From Thozetella sp. PMI_491 (lineage: Eukaryota; Ascomycota; Sordariomycetes; Chaetosphaeriales; Chaetosphaeriaceae), in NCBI GenBank assembly GCA_021432635.1, contig MU270069.1:372001-436000 (forward strand): 64,000 nucleotides of DNA, given 5' to 3'. Positions 1 to 12,436 of this stretch are shown piece by piece. The notes under the pieces were generated by a model. That model was given only the letters and a program-made list of their open reading frames with translations, was not told the DNA's origin and ran no database searches. Every line of letters begins with the position of its first letter. Within the stretch, counting starts at the first letter, position 1. A program made the position numbers and the translations under genes.

Positions 1-847
1 TCGGAACTGTCTTCCTCTGGGTCGGTTGGTTCGGCTTCAATGCGGGTTCGGCGCTATCAGCGAACATGCGTGCCATCATGGCCGCAGTCGTCACGAACCT
101 GGCTGCCTGTGTGGGAGGCATCACTTGGTGTGTGCTGGACTACCGCCTCGAGCGCAAGTGGTCTACGGTTGGGTTCTGCTCCGGCGTTGTGGCTGGATTA
201 GTAGCCATTACCCCCGGATCTGGTACGCATCCTCGCTTCCTTCGATCGGGCTGAGCAATGCTAACTAGCATGTTACAGGGTATGTCCCCGCCTGGGCGGC
301 TGTCCCCTACGGTATTCTTGGTGCTGCTTTTGCCAATTACGCCACCAAGCTCAAGTTTATCGTGCGTATCGACGATGCTCTTGACATCTTCGCGGTGCAC
401 GGCGTGGGCGGTCTCGTCGGCAACGTTTGCACCGCATTTTTCGCAGCGGATTACATTGCACATCTAGACGGCGTAACGGACATCCCCGGTGGTTGGCTGA
501 ATCGCAACTGGATCCAGCTTGCATGGCAGCTCGCAGACTCTTTCTCGGGTGGTGGCTATTCGTTCGTCGGCACTTGCGTCATCCTCTTTATCATGAACCT
601 GATTCCCGGGCTACACCTGCGCGCGAGCGAGGAGGCGGAGATCTTGGGCATCGATGATGCCGAGATTGGCGAGTTTGCCTATGACTACGTCGAGCTCACA
701 CGCGAAGTATTGAATGATATGGATGCCGAAGGTGGCAGCATGTTCAACTCCGACGCGGGAAACTTCGCCAGCGCCGACCCGAGGGAGAAGAATAGCATCC
801 CATTGATGGACCAACGAATGTTTGTTGGGCAATCGACCCGGCAATAG
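1..847 (+). CDS. Ammonium transporter (Mep/Amt family), 3' part, cut by the window edge
   Basis: C-terminal part of a polytopic plasma-membrane ammonium permease that imports NH4+/NH3 as a nitrogen source. The frame is open from base 3. Exons are 1-222 and 279-847; the 56-nt intron 223-278 has a GTACGC donor, a CTAAC branch site and a CAG acceptor. Visible Amt blocks are the FGFNAGSAL stretch, a membrane segment rich in Val/Ala, and AVHGVGGLVGN, which carries the second histidine of the pore twin-His pair. A hydrophobic last helix ends at NLIPGLHLR, followed by a cytosolic tail of about 80 residues starting ASEEAEILGIDDAEIGEFAYDY, typical of fungal Mep proteins. The first half of the protein, including the first pore His, is outside the window. 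Which Mep paralogue it is cannot be decided. Confidence 0.93.
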
Positions 848-2275
848 AGCCGACAAATGCTTCCTAGCACTGTCTTCTTCGTCTTCTTTTGTCCAGGGTA
901 TGTTTCGCGTATAATAATTGGGGCCCGCGCCGACGAGAAGAGAGGCTCCTCAGTATGGAGTTTGGAAGCTGTGCACTAGAAAATCTGCTCAAGATCTCGG
1001 ATACTCGCCGCATCTGCCAGTGCATATATCGTCAACCTGATCGAGTGGGCGAGATTTCCAAGAGAATTGGATAAGCAATGGTTTTTTTTTTTGGAAAGGC
1101 TTGGGCGAATGTGGTCATGAAGGGATGTCAGATGTATAGAGATACCAATTTATGTATTCAGCCAGGGTTCATCAGGGGGGAAATAAGAGACTTACCATTG
1201 AGAACGGCTTTCTGAGACCATTTTTGTGTCCTGTATAGACCGAAATCTCGTATACTTATCCGTAGTGGGCGGTCAAAAGAATGATCGCCAACAGCAGCTT
1301 AGGCTGTAGAAACGGAGGTTGCTTGGACAAGCCCCATCCCCCTTTTCCCCGTATAAAACCAGAATTCTGTCGAGAATTAAGCCCACCTACACAAAATGTA
1401 TCGTTTTTCGCAAGTTAACTCCCCCCGCTCCCCCCTAGTAGCTATATCGAGCTCGACAGTCATACGCGCCCCCTTCCTACTTTGCTGTCTTCGGATTAAG
1501 CTCAAGCAAGAAGCATCGAGACATGTGCCAGACAGGCTTTGCGAGCATTAATGCGAGTTCTTCTCCTAGGAAGACGCCATCTATGCCGAAACCGTGTCAC
1601 CTCGGCTCGTTTCACGCCATGTCTGCTCGGCAACGAGGTCTTTGTTCCATTTTTGAACCCGGACCCCACGTCTTCGTTGGGGCTTGCGTTGCCTCGCACA
1701 CCAGAACACCAAGGCAAAAAGGGTCACACACTGGCATCGATCGTGAAATAGGTTGATGGCATGCCTCTCGGGCAGGGCTACCATTAGGCTATCTATATTC
1801 CCCTCCGAGGTAGGGAAAAACTAGTATCATACAGCGAGGGCTTCTACAGAAACCTCCCGCGCGTCCTATGTCCAAAATAGTACAGTCCTGACCATATCCA
1901 AACTGATCAGCTATATCCAACTTATCCGCCCTACCCTTCGGGCATGGTTGTGTTAATGTTTATACAATAGGGATAGATTAGAGCCCACAGGCAGTGGGCG
2001 ACTGAGAACATTAAACACGAGACAATGAGGGCCGTACGTGTAGAGTCGTTGAGGTATCATCATCTGGGTCCGACCTTGCCGTAGCATGATGTGTCGGCCC
2101 GCAATTCGCGAGATGTGTGTTGCTAGTATTGTGCTCCCCCCAAACTCCGGTTGAAAATTGCAAAACAGAACAAACCGCCCATGCATTGTCAATGAACACG
2201 AGAGTGTATGCCTGTGCCGAACTGCGCCGCAAATGCTAGTCATCACGAAGTACTTCGTCCCATCTTTGGGCCTAC
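848..2275. other. Spacer between the ammonium transporter and the Uds1 gene (1.4 kb)
   Basis: Convergent spacer holding the 3' flanks of both neighbours. I see no conserved protein. A TATAAAA box near 1352 lies about 45 nt before a 51-codon ORF (1396-1551) that resembles nothing I know. The rest is unremarkable. Confidence 0.6.
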
Positions 2276-5200
2276 TCAAGATCGCACCTCGGTAGTGATG
2301 GTCTTGAAGCGGTCCTCAAACTGGCGCACCTTCTCATCGTCGATGACTTTCTGCAGACGCCTGGTCTCTCGCATAGCGCTGTCGAGCTCCTCTTGCAAAG
2401 TGAGCACCTCGATCTGCGCCATGTTCATGCGGCTGACCACCTCCTGCATCTCGACGTCGGCCGCCGCCAGCGCACCCTCGAGCTCAGTCACGCGTCCTTT
2501 GAGGCTGGTGACCTGCTCCGCCATGCCATCAGGCTCAGACGGCGTTGTGCTCGCGCGCCGGAGACCCGGGCGGTCAGAGCGTGGTGACCCCAGAGGCGAC
2601 AGCCGTGGGGACCGCGGGGCGCCGTTGGCGGTCAGCATGGGTGACAGCGGCGACTTGGGCGGGAAGAGACGTGGGCTGCGCAAACCTCCAGCCGAGCTGG
2701 GACGGAGTCGCTGGAGCTGAGTGTGGTGCGCTTCCTTGAGGCTCGAAACCTCCTCTTCATGCCGGGCGATGCGCTCCTCAGCCGCCGTCTGGGCGGACAC
2801 GAGCTGCTCCTCCAGAGTGCGGAGACGCTGCTCTATGCCGGCGATGCGCTCTTTGGAAGCGCGCTGGTCAGCCTCGCCGCGGGACACGGTCTGCGTCAGG
2901 CGCGTGCGAAGAGTCGTGTTGGCTGTGAGCTGTGACCTGACTTGGGCCGCCAGCTCCTCAACTCTGCGAGCCGACTCTTCAAGCTGCTTGGCAAGATCTT
3001 TCTCCGACTCGAGGTGGACTTTCTCAGATGCCTGGAAAGACTCCAGCTGGGTCTTGTAAGAGTCGCGTTCGGTCCTAGCCAAATTGCGCTCGGAAACGGC
3101 GGCCGAGAGGGACTGCTCGAGGCGCTCCATAGCGACCTTGGTCCTCTCGTCGCTCGATGTGCTGAGTTCCAGAGTCTTGATGCGCTCTAGGGCGTCAGCA
3201 TAGACGGCCTGAAGCTCCTTGTAGGCTTTCTCAAGCGAGGCAGAAGTTACAGGCATGGCCGGGCCGGAAGAGCTGCTGGAGCTGCCACTAGCACGGGCCA
3301 GAGAGGCGGGGATTAGGATGTCTTTCTCCTTTAGGAGCGCACGGAGAGACGATATTTCGGCCTCGGCCCGGTCGAGATCCATCTTCAATCCACTCAGTCC
3401 CTTCTCGACCTGAAACTTCTGCTCAATGGCGTCCTCGGCTCGTCGACGGAGGACACTGATCTCCTCACGCAAACCCAGAACCTCCTTCTCGTAGCCGGCC
3501 TTCCTTGGCGATGCAGATAGCAGCCGGTCTCGCTCCACCTCGAGCGCCTTGATTCTCTTGTCGTTCTCGCGGTTCTGGTATTCTTGGCGATCAAGAAGGT
3601 TGCGTAGTGCGCTGTGGAGAGCATCGCGCTGCGCCTCGACGTCCTTGAGCCGCTCGACCAGGATCTCTCGCGGCTCTGTCTGCTTCGTCGTGTTGGAACG
3701 GGCCAGGGACGTGGGCCGGTTCTTCTTATAAGACCCACCCGCGACGGATGCCGACCTGGAGAGGCCGATCGACCCTCGCGAGCTGGGCTGGTTACGAGAG
3801 TCTTTGAGCTCGACGTTTTCTGCCTTCAAGTTCTCGAGTTCCTGCTGGAGTTTGGTCGTGTCATAAGTCATCTTGGCGGTATCGGCCGCCTCGGCCTCAA
3901 GGCCTTCCACTCGCGCTCTGAGCTGTGGTACAATTTCGTCCCGCAGGTTGTCGCGCTCGTTGGCTGCGCTCTGGAGCTCTCCCTTGAGAGCAGTAAGCAG
4001 GTCTTCAAAGTTGTCTTTAACCTGGCGTTCCTCCGACAGCCGCCGGCGCAGGTCGTCGCAGGCCGTCTCCAGTTCTTGGACGCGCCCAGTGGCATCCTTG
4101 CTATTCAGCTGAGCAACATCGATCTGCGCGGCCTTCTGAGAGAGTAGCTGGATCTGCTCGTCTAAGGCCTTACGTCTGGACCGCTCATCTTGGAGCTTGT
4201 CCGAAAGTTCGAGGCGGATCTGGGCCTTTTCCTGCTCGGCTCTGCGCTGGACCTGCGAGATCTCCTCCTTAGCTTGGTCATAGTCGCTGAACTTCGCGGA
4301 GCTGTAGCCTGAGTCGGAGAAATAGTCGCTCGTCCTGCGGCCCGGCTGGGGGTTGTTGATTTGGTCTTGTAGCCTGTCAACCAGGTCTTCTAAATCCATC
4401 TCGCGCCGAATGGACGCAGCCAATTCGGCGCTGATGGCTTTCAGCTCGTCCTCCATCTCGTCGATCTCGTCCGTCGTCGTCGATCCAACTGGTGGTGTCT
4501 GTAGGTGGTCCAAGTAGTCAAGTGGGCTGTCTGATGCATTGGCTCTAATCGCACTGAATCCCTTTGTAGACGTCGGGGACGCATCGGCAGTGAAGACAGT
4601 AGTCGGCTTGGTGGACAAGGGAGACGGCAGGGGAGAGACGCCTTTGTCTGAGAAGTCGGTGGTCGACGGTGAGCTGCCCCAGCCAAAGAAGGTACCGAAC
4701 TTGGACGAGGCGGGAGATTTGGGGAGCGGTTTATTAATATTAGTGGGGTTGTTGTCGTTGACGATGCTATGGTTGCTAGAGTCCACCGGCGTAGCCCGTA
4801 CGTTGGTGTCGTATTGCTGTGGTGCGAGAGTCAAGTGTGGGGGGGCAGGCTTGCGAGCCTGTAGAGACATTCTAGAGGTATTAGTATTATTGTTGTGTTT
4901 CTCTTCGGCAGCAATCCAGAGGCCCGAGTCCACTCCCTGAGTGGTCCGATCACTGAGGGTGGCCGTCAGCTGGTCATGCTGTGGCCGCACCGGGGCGGTT
5001 TGAAGAGCTGCAGGGTATGTGTCTGGAATGTTTCGTGCCTGCGAGCCTTCCGCGTCCGCACCCGGATGTCCCGCCACACCTTTTTCAGAGACGGGAGAGA
5101 CGGGAGACGATCTGTTTATTTCCCCAAATTCCAGGTTAGTCCCAGGGATATTGGCCACTTTAGCCGTACGAGATGAGGGCGTTGGCAAGAATGGACGATG

Positions 5201-5666
5201 AGACTTACGGTTGGCTGCCGGCGATGGCACCCAGGTCCAATCGGCTCGCAGAGCTGATGCTTGGACGGTGGTGGTGCGGGAACTCGTAGATAGTCGGGCT
5301 GTCGACCGAGAAGGACCGAGAGAATCTGGTCTCCGGCTTGTCCAGAGGCTGGAGGATCTCGAGGTGATCTCGGGTCGAGTAGCGGGTAGCCAATGGCGAG
5401 GCCGTCGACGAAAGCGGCTTTCGTCTGATGGGTGCGTTGGCTAGAGCCGACGAGCTCTGGATGGCGAGACTCTGTGACCGTCCGGACCTCGGGCTCGGCA
5501 GTGGGTTTGGCAGAGAGGGAGAGCCCTGCTGGAATGCGTCCGTTTGGCGGGATGTTTGGAACGACGCCAGTTGTGAGGGTCGTGGGCGGACAAGGTCGGG
5601 TGAGGCAGCAAACGTCTCAGGAATGGAGGGGGGGTGGCCCCTTTCGGAAGGGTCGAGAGCGGCCAT
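2276..5666 (-). CDS. Coiled-coil protein of the Uds1 (up-regulated during septation) family
   Basis: Predicted 1097 residues. Exons are 5666-5209 and 5111-2276; the 97-nt intron 5208-5112 has a GTAAGT donor, a CTAAC branch and a CAG acceptor, and splicing keeps the frame. The start ATG is preceded by ACC and followed by G, a good Kozak context. The first ~350 residues are Ser/Pro-rich and disordered. From about residue 365 a long Glu/Lys/Leu/Arg heptad coiled coil begins (EMEDELKAISAELAASIRRE, then LEDLVDRLQ and DYFSDSGYSS), the block I associate with the Uds1 domain. A second coiled coil spans roughly 600-930; a Ser/Pro linker with several SPR/SPL motifs precedes a last coiled coil at about 990-1085. 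The S. pombe namesake is induced during septation. The family call is from pattern memory; a role in septation or cytoskeletal scaffolding is inference. Confidence 0.78.
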
Positions 5667-8586
5667 GGTGTTTTGTAGGGGACAGACAAGAATGGTCGTA
5701 GCCTCCAGCTCTCATAGCGGAAAGGCGCAAGGAATCCGGGCAGCAAGACGACTAACGGCCCGTATCTTTTCCCAATTAATCTTGCACCACGAGCAATCAC
5801 ACATTAGAATCTCGCGACCGGCGTGCGCTCGAGAGAAGAAAAGGGAAAGGCGGATGAGGAATGGGCCTCGTGTCTAGTCAAGGTCGCAACGGACGTGGGC
5901 GACTCGCCGAAAGCCACTTCTTGGAAGGGGGGGCAGCATCGACCCTCGCAGGCTTCACCAGGGCCCAACTTGGCAAGTTGGTCCATAACCTGCAGGGGCG
6001 CCTAGGCCAGCGCTCCGTGAAGAGCAGGGCTCATTTGGCTTCGTCGACCAGTGGCGTGGCCGGTCTTCCTCAAAGAGCCGCCGTTGGCCCTCCGTTGGCC
6101 CTCCTCTTCCCATTTGTGGAGCAGGGGTCGCTACCAGGGGTAGGGGGCAGGGGCAGGAGTGCAGAGTGGCCCGTGTGTGGGTATGTTGAACGGACCCCTG
6201 GATGGGGTAATATCGCGTTTCCATTTTTGGATTGGTCATTTTTGTACCTTGCAGACTGCAGGCACGAGCAAGGCGAGCGAGATCAACCCCCCCTGCCCCT
6301 TCCCCCGCGCAGAGCGCCAATCACCTCGACAAAATGAGCCCCTTATCGATTTCTGATGAAGACAGGGCGGCTACGTAGCACCGTGATTGGAATCCAGCCG
6401 GCGAGGCCCTTCGCGGCGTATTGGATGCGGTCGCCAGCAAGGGCATCAAGGCACCCGAACTATGTTAATTTCGCCAATTCTAATTCCTCGCAAACTTTCT
6501 TTCTGCGCACGCGGACGCGTAAATGCCACCGGGCTCGAGCCGACGGGCGCCTCGCCGCCGATATGTACAGTACCTCTCTACGTTCGTAGGGCGGTGAGGC
6601 GGTGGGCGCTAGGAGCTACCACCCTTCCAAAAAAAAAAAAAAAAAAAAAAAGGGACGGTTACGGCGGCCAGGACGCCAATCGATGCAAGCGCCTCCTGCG
6701 CGAGAAGAGACGATCCCTTCCTAGATCTCTCCAGGTTGCGTCGCATGGGAGCAGAGTAACAGCTGATGCCGCCCTCAGGGGAAGAGAATGCCAGTCAGCT
6801 CCGGTGTACGAAAAGTAATACCTCCGTAAGCAGGAATCCATCCTCGCGGCAGGCCTGAGGGGTCACACGCAAGCGAGCACAAAGAAGATGGCGGGGCTAG
6901 AGGCGGTCAGCATCTCAGCATCTTCTTCCTTCAGCCACGGCGAATTGAATCTTTCTTCAACAAAGCTTAGATCCCCTCGCTTCCAGCCCGGGCAGGAGTC
7001 GTGAGACGGAGCACGTACCCCTAAGGCCCGAAGGGGTTTAGCCACCAGCGCCATTGTGCTTTGTGGGGGGGAAGGGGCAAGCCAATCGCCCAACTCCAAG
7101 ACGCAAGAACCCGTCCTGCAGAAGAAAAAGTGGCTAGCCACAGGTTTTACTCTTTCTCAAGATTTGCCCAAGCACGACACCAGCTCGGTAAGCGCGCGCC
7201 CAAACCAAGGTGGAGATCCCCTTTGGACGTCTCTGCCCCAATCCTACGAGAAGCCTTGTTACAGTACCGACCTACTGTAGTGCCTACCATTACCTATGTC
7301 CCCGAGGAGCGCAGGCATTGTTTTATGACTCTCCTGGGACGCAGTTGCTTTCCTGCTTTCCTTGGGTAGCCGCCCGTGACGGGCAGGAAGGTGTGCCCTG
7401 GCAAGCTGTCCTCCCGTGGATCGCCCATCGCTATCGCTCCACGGCTCGAAGGGCGGCAAGCTGCATCGAGGTGCCGGGTCTCCCAGGGCAGGACAACCCC
7501 GGGTCCGGGATGGGGACCCGAAACGTGGGATGGAAATCAGGCATCACCTTAATAATCTTTTTTCTTCCTTTCCTTCCCTGCTCTTCCCGGTGCTTCAGCT
7601 GAACATTGGATCGTCCGAAGATCCGGTTCGCGGCCATCGGCAGCCGTTGTTTGATCCTCGAAACGTTTTTATCGACCCCTTATGCCCCTTCCCATCCACG
7701 AGTGGCTCCGCAAGCAATGCGGCTCTGCAACATGTCTCAGACCCGACTGCCATTTCCATATCATGACGTACGATGCATCAGCTCATTCCCAGGGTCGCCA
7801 CAATTTTGTAGAAACTACCGAAGCGGTGCGTGTGCGTTCCAGAGCTGTGGGTGTGATGTTGCAGCCGAGAGATCACGAAACTAGATCTACCTTGCAGCAA
7901 AATATCTTGAAGACCTCTAGAGAGTAGAGTCTAAGTATGCGGTGATACCACGGAATAGGGCCAACAAATAAATAGTTGGGCGGCCATATTTCCGCGAAAT
8001 TGTTCTCGGGAGTCGTCCTTTCGAGCCCGTTTTACACCACCTCCAAGTGAGGTATGGTGATGACCGGCGGCTCTCGTCCATGCGGTCTGCAAATGCTATG
8101 ATCCCCCGATTCGCCCCCAAAGACCCATTTAGTTTGCCTTGATCGTGGCACAAGTCCATATGATATTCAACTTCACTGAAGCATCCCCATGGATCGCGCA
8201 ACGGCCGGCCGTTCCGTTGTTAGCCGTAGACACCGTGGCGTGCTCCCACGTCACCTCACCACAGAGCTTGAATACGCGTGTGCCTTTTCTGGCACAACCT
8301 CGTCTGGCAAAGAAGATACGGTGTGCGCCAAGGGAGCCACGTCTCTTTTCGCCCGCGACCGCGACCAGTCTGTGACCCCGACGTCAAAGCCGACGGAGAT
8401 GCCCATCTAGATCAACGTCGTAGCAACCCCGCCTATAGACCAGCATTTTCCGCCCTACGTGGGCAAACTCTACGCTAGACAAGATATGGTAGGGGCATGG
8501 GAGGGAGATTCAACGGCTACAAGCAGAGGATATCATAAGCAATCTTCATAGCTAGGGCCTGGTCTACCATAAGGGTATCGTATGCA
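5667..8586. other. 2.9-kb spacer between the Uds1 gene and the Pol X gene
   Basis: Holds the promoter of the Uds1 gene (right of 5666) and the 3' flank of the polymerase gene. Frames of 60-160 codons occur on both strands but overlap one another and match no family I recognise. An A23 run sits at 6629-6651. No tRNA or transposon signature seen. Confidence 0.55.
6629..6651 (+). repeat. A23 homopolymer
   Basis: Uninterrupted run of 23 A in non-coding DNA. It may be a microsatellite or the tail of an old retroposed sequence; no target-site duplication or upstream coding remnant is evident. Confidence 0.9.
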
Positions 8587-11004
8587 TCAGCACCACCGCT
8601 CCTCTGGCTTCCGCCACTTCACGCCAAGTATCTCGAATATTCTCTTCTCATCCCTGCCTTCCAAAAGCTGGCCATCGGTGACTTTCTCTCTGCCCTGTCC
8701 TCTAAGCACATGCTTATACAGGCCACGTTGGTTCAGCCTCATCCCTTTCTTCGAGGCGAGGAGTCGCATGCTTCGGTTGAAGATGTCGTTGCCAGTGAAG
8801 TAGATGAGTGCCGCGCCGAATTCCGTCTCCGGGACTAACAGAAAGTCTATCCGCCGCCAGGTGGGATGATAGCTCTCATTGTCGTTGAAGCCGCCCGATA
8901 TCCGAGGCAGGACACAGCAGCCGTGCCACTTGCTTCCTGGGCCTTCCTTCCCGGTGCGATGAGAGTGGAGGCTGGCAAGTGCTGCGGTCAGGAAACCAGT
9001 CTGCGTGAGATTATCGACCAGTTCGTTGAGGAATGGCACTAGTTCGCTATGCGAGCTTGTTCCTTTCTTTGTCACGATGAAATCAATGTCGCCCGAGTTG
9101 GACGAACCGCGCCGGTATGAACCGCCGATGAGAAGCTCGACATCGGGGTTGATTTTAGCAGCCTCGTTTCGTACGTATCCTCCCAGGGCGTCCATCTCGA
9201 CCCGAGGGATCCGAGAGTTAAGGTCATCGTAGTGCTCGAGTCCGAGCCGCTGGTTGCGCGTGAGATCGGCCTTCTCCCTGATGTCGTCCAACGTTCGGAA
9301 GCCCTGGGCAATCCACTTGTTGGCGCGACTGTTTCCAACGTCGTAGATTCCCATGAAAAGCTCCAAGGCGTGTATATGCGGGTCGCCCTTGGCATTTTCC
9401 AGCTTCTCGAGCTTGTCAGTGTTGACAATCTCAATAATCTTCTCCGCCAAGCGTTTCCCGATGCCTGGCAGCGCCATGGCTTGCTCGATAGTCGTGACTC
9501 TAGTCGTCTCGTTCTTGAGAAGGGTGATGGCCTTGCGATACGATAGATGGCGCCACTGGTCATTGGTCCGCTCGTAGTAGTCGCACATGCTCTGTAAAAT
9601 CTCGATGGTCCTGGCATTGGCAGTCTTGGGCGTGTTAGTTGTGTCAAGCGTTCCGCCCTTGTGGCAGACGAAGCGCTCTTCGAATGTGATATTTTTGCGG
9701 CGAGACGTGAGGCTCGCGGTGGCACGTTTTTTCCGTGCGGTCTCCCCGTCGGATGCTTCCGCGGAGCGATCATCGAGGTCGAGTTCGGTATTTACAGTTT
9801 CCGCGCGAGAGTCAGGCTCACCCTCTTCTTCTGAGTCGAGAGGGGGCCCTTGGTAATTCCTGACAAGCTGAATATATTGTAGAAGCTCGTCGTCCTGTTC
9901 GCTGGAGTCCGTCCCCTGCGTCTGAGTGTGTCCACTTCTTGAAGATGGTCTTCCAACAAGCTGGCTGTCAGCGGTTGTGGCTGCAACTCTGCTGCTGGCA
10001 ACTGGCTCTTGATCAGAGACCTTTGGCGACCCAGTAGGATTCTCTTGAAGTTGTCGGGTGACCTGGGCAACATCTGGTTCTCGTCGTGGAGATGTGCTGC
10101 CGCGAGGAACAGGCTTCCTTTTTTTCTCGTTTCTATGTAGTTCTTTCAGCCGTAGCGAGCTCTGTGAACTCGGACCCTGCAACGGCTCATGCCCTACTCC
10201 TCGAGCTTGGCCAGATGAGCTCGGCTGCAGTGGGTAGTCTTTAACTCTGTATTTTTTTTGGTCCGCGTTCAGCATACGCTTCCAAATGGTGCAATCAAGG
10301 GGGAAATCCTCGTTTACGACTACGAGGCGGTCCTGCGAGGCGACTGGTCTCAGTATTCCTTCGATATCATCAAACTTCAGTGCCTTATCAACAATGACAT
10401 GTGTCGCATCACTTGGCTGGCGAACCCACGTGGCCCCGTGTTCTATTGCGCTCTGGATGCGCATCCGGCGGATTGGCGCGACATCGTTGTCAGGTATGTA
10501 GAAAAACGACAATCCGCTGAAAATCTGGTTCTCCGGGACCATTTCCATATCTTTAGCTAGCCTCCTGCGCTTCATCGTAGATGTTAGAGATAACGAGGTA
10601 TCAGAAACGGCCACAGCGGGTAACCGATGGATCGTGGCACGCTTCTGGGGTGCTGTTCGACCTTGCCGACCAGGAGTTCGGATGGGGGTCCCTTCGACGT
10701 AGAACGAGGAGTCAGGTGAAGCCCGTCTTGGGGCTTGTTGGGCACTCTTTCCTTGCGGAGTTGCCTCGATTATCTCTGGTTGCGGGGCGGCGCCTAGAGT
10801 TGGTGCAGAAAGAACTCGGCGCGGTGGAAGAACTGGGTTACTAGGAAAGTTGGGAGATGGTGGAGGTCTCGCCCTTGTTGCTGCAAAGAACGCGTGAGAT
10901 GCGTTCCGCTGAGAGACTTCTTCAGTTCCGAGATCGTCGTCGTCGACGTTGGACAAGGCCTCTAGCTCAGCAAAGAAGGCCTTTTTGTTTTCGTAAGGGC
11001 CCAT
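8587..11004 (-). CDS. Family X DNA polymerase with BRCT domain (Pol lambda/Pol4 type)
   Basis: Single-exon gene for 805 residues. It fills short gaps in base-excision repair and non-homologous end joining in the nucleus. Domain order: acidic N-terminus; BRCT domain at about 145-245 (LSFFYIPDN, GATWVRQPSDATHVIVD); a Ser/Pro/Arg-rich linker to about 450; the 8-kDa region with helix-hairpin-helix ALPGIGKRLAEKI; fingers; palm with GGSYRRGSSNSGDIDFIVT, giving catalytic Asp639 and Asp641; third Asp720 in RRIDFLLVP; and the YFTGNDIFNRSMR nucleotide-binding block with LNQRGLYKHV. All three metal-binding Asp are present, so the enzyme should be active. The BRCT domain suggests contact with Ku/XRCC4-ligase IV partners, as in yeast Pol4 and human Pol lambda. 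Lambda, mu and Pol4 cannot be separated with certainty, but lambda/Pol4 fits best. Confidence 0.93.
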   Translation of the reverse strand: MGPYENKKAFFAELEALSNVDDDDLGTEEVSQRNASHAFFAATRARPPPSPNFPSNPVLPPRRVLSAPTLGAAPQPEIIEATPQGKSAQQAPRRASPDSSFYVEGTPIRTPGRQGRTAPQKRATIHRLPAVAVSDTSLSLTSTMKRRRLAKDMEMVPENQIFSGLSFFYIPDNDVAPIRRMRIQSAIEHGATWVRQPSDATHVIVDKALKFDDIEGILRPVASQDRLVVVNEDFPLDCTIWKRMLNADQKKYRVKDYPLQPSSSGQARGVGHEPLQGPSSQSSLRLKELHRNEKKRKPVPRGSTSPRREPDVAQVTRQLQENPTGSPKVSDQEPVASSRVAATTADSQLVGRPSSRSGHTQTQGTDSSEQDDELLQYIQLVRNYQGPPLDSEEEGEPDSRAETVNTELDLDDRSAEASDGETARKKRATASLTSRRKNITFEERFVCHKGGTLDTTNTPKTANARTIEILQSMCDYYERTNDQWRHLSYRKAITLLKNETTRVTTIEQAMALPGIGKRLAEKIIEIVNTDKLEKLENAKGDPHIHALELFMGIYDVGNSRANKWIAQGFRTLDDIREKADLTRNQRLGLEHYDDLNSRIPRVEMDALGGYVRNEAAKINPDVELLIGGSYRRGSSNSGDIDFIVTKKGTSSHSELVPFLNELVDNLTQTGFLTAALASLHSHRTGKEGPGSKWHGCCVLPRISGGFNDNESYHPTWRRIDFLLVPETEFGAALIYFTGNDIFNRSMRLLASKKGMRLNQRGLYKHVLRGQGREKVTDGQLLEGRDEKRIFEILGVKWRKPEERWC

Positions 11005-12436
11005 CTTCCATCTGCTAGGAGACTAAGGCGACAAGGACGGAGGAGAGAGTCTCATAGAGTCATAGGAGGCCGGAGAATGAGATGAAGGAAGGATCCAGGA
11101 GCGAAGGAAGACCATGGGTGCGTTTCCTTCGACCTCATGTTCTGTTGGACAAGGCAGCTAGCGGGGAGGTTTAATGCCAAGTACGTGGACCTGTATCCAA
11201 AGTACAGGCAACTCGGTGGGCTAGGTCGGCGCGTGGGCTCAGGTGACAAGAGCCAATATTCTGGCGATGAATGACGTGGGGAATAGAACTTTGTGCTTTG
11301 TCCTGCGGCTAAGCTGTGGGACGGGACAGGTTGGGACAGGTCGGCAAACACTAGTGGGGAGGGCCATCCGCCATAGGGACTTTGTCAAGCACCCTGATGC
11401 CGTCGGATGCTGGCATTGGGCATTATATAGCTGCATGAGCTCTTGATCAGCTGCTTAGACGTCGCCTGGGAAAAGACATCGCCGGCTGACGGAAGAGCAC
11501 GCTACGGTGCCTTTCCGCCGTGGGTGCGCGTGAATGCCCCCCTCGGGAACTATCGAAACCTGCCTGGAGGGGAGGACCCTGTAGTTGGGTCGCGGATCTG
11601 ATTACGTGCATAAAAAGTGGGACGCGATGGAGATCTCGCTCGCAAGTGGCCACCATGCCAGTTTGACACCGGCCGGGCAGGCAGCACCGCACAACAGCGT
11701 TACCCAACAGCGCCGCTTCCGACGCATGGTGCCAGAACTCGCAACTATAGAAACCATATTCGATGGGGCCTACCCCTCAGAGCTAGAACCACATTGGGCA
11801 GGAATAAACTAAAGTATGCAGACCATCTCGAAATGTCTACGGCAGTTTCTGTCCGCCTCGTCTCTGGACTGGCTGCGACCACCTGCGCACAAAATTCGCC
11901 GGAGGCTTTGCCCCCTCACCCGTCGATAAATATTCACTCGCACCGATTTTGCGCCTAGATGGTGAAAAAACCCCCCCCCCCCCAAAAAACCCCTCAAAAA
12001 CCTATCCACTTACATTGCATTGGGGGGGGAATGCGATTTCTCTGCGTATTGAAGGCTTGTTGCTGGGTGTAATATGCTAGCGTGTACAATAGGTAAACTG
12101 CCTAGGTCGATCAGATCCAGTCGATGGAAAATTGTTAGTGACCGAGCACGTGCTCCCTGCCCCATTCCAGCTTGGTGCCTGTGCTATCGGGGGGGAATCA
12201 GCGAAAGGAAGGCGAAGCGCCTACCGCACTTTCCCTCCCCCTTTACCGATTTTCGACCTCATCATCAACGTTGACCAACACCTGGCGTGGCATTTAGAGC
12301 ACACGCTGTCCAGCTGCTCCTTCCTATCTTTTTGAACTTGATTTGAGCCTATTTATTTTGCATTCACGTCTTCTGCCACCCAGGTTTTTTTTTCTCGCTT
12401 CCCTGGACTATTGTCCAGTCCGTCTCCCTTACGATC
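11005..12436. other. Divergent spacer between the Pol X gene and MOB2
   Basis: 1.4 kb holding both promoters. A C13 run lies at 11971-11983 between A6 runs. A pyrimidine-rich leader precedes the MOB2 start. No conserved ORF or RNA gene seen. Confidence 0.6.
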
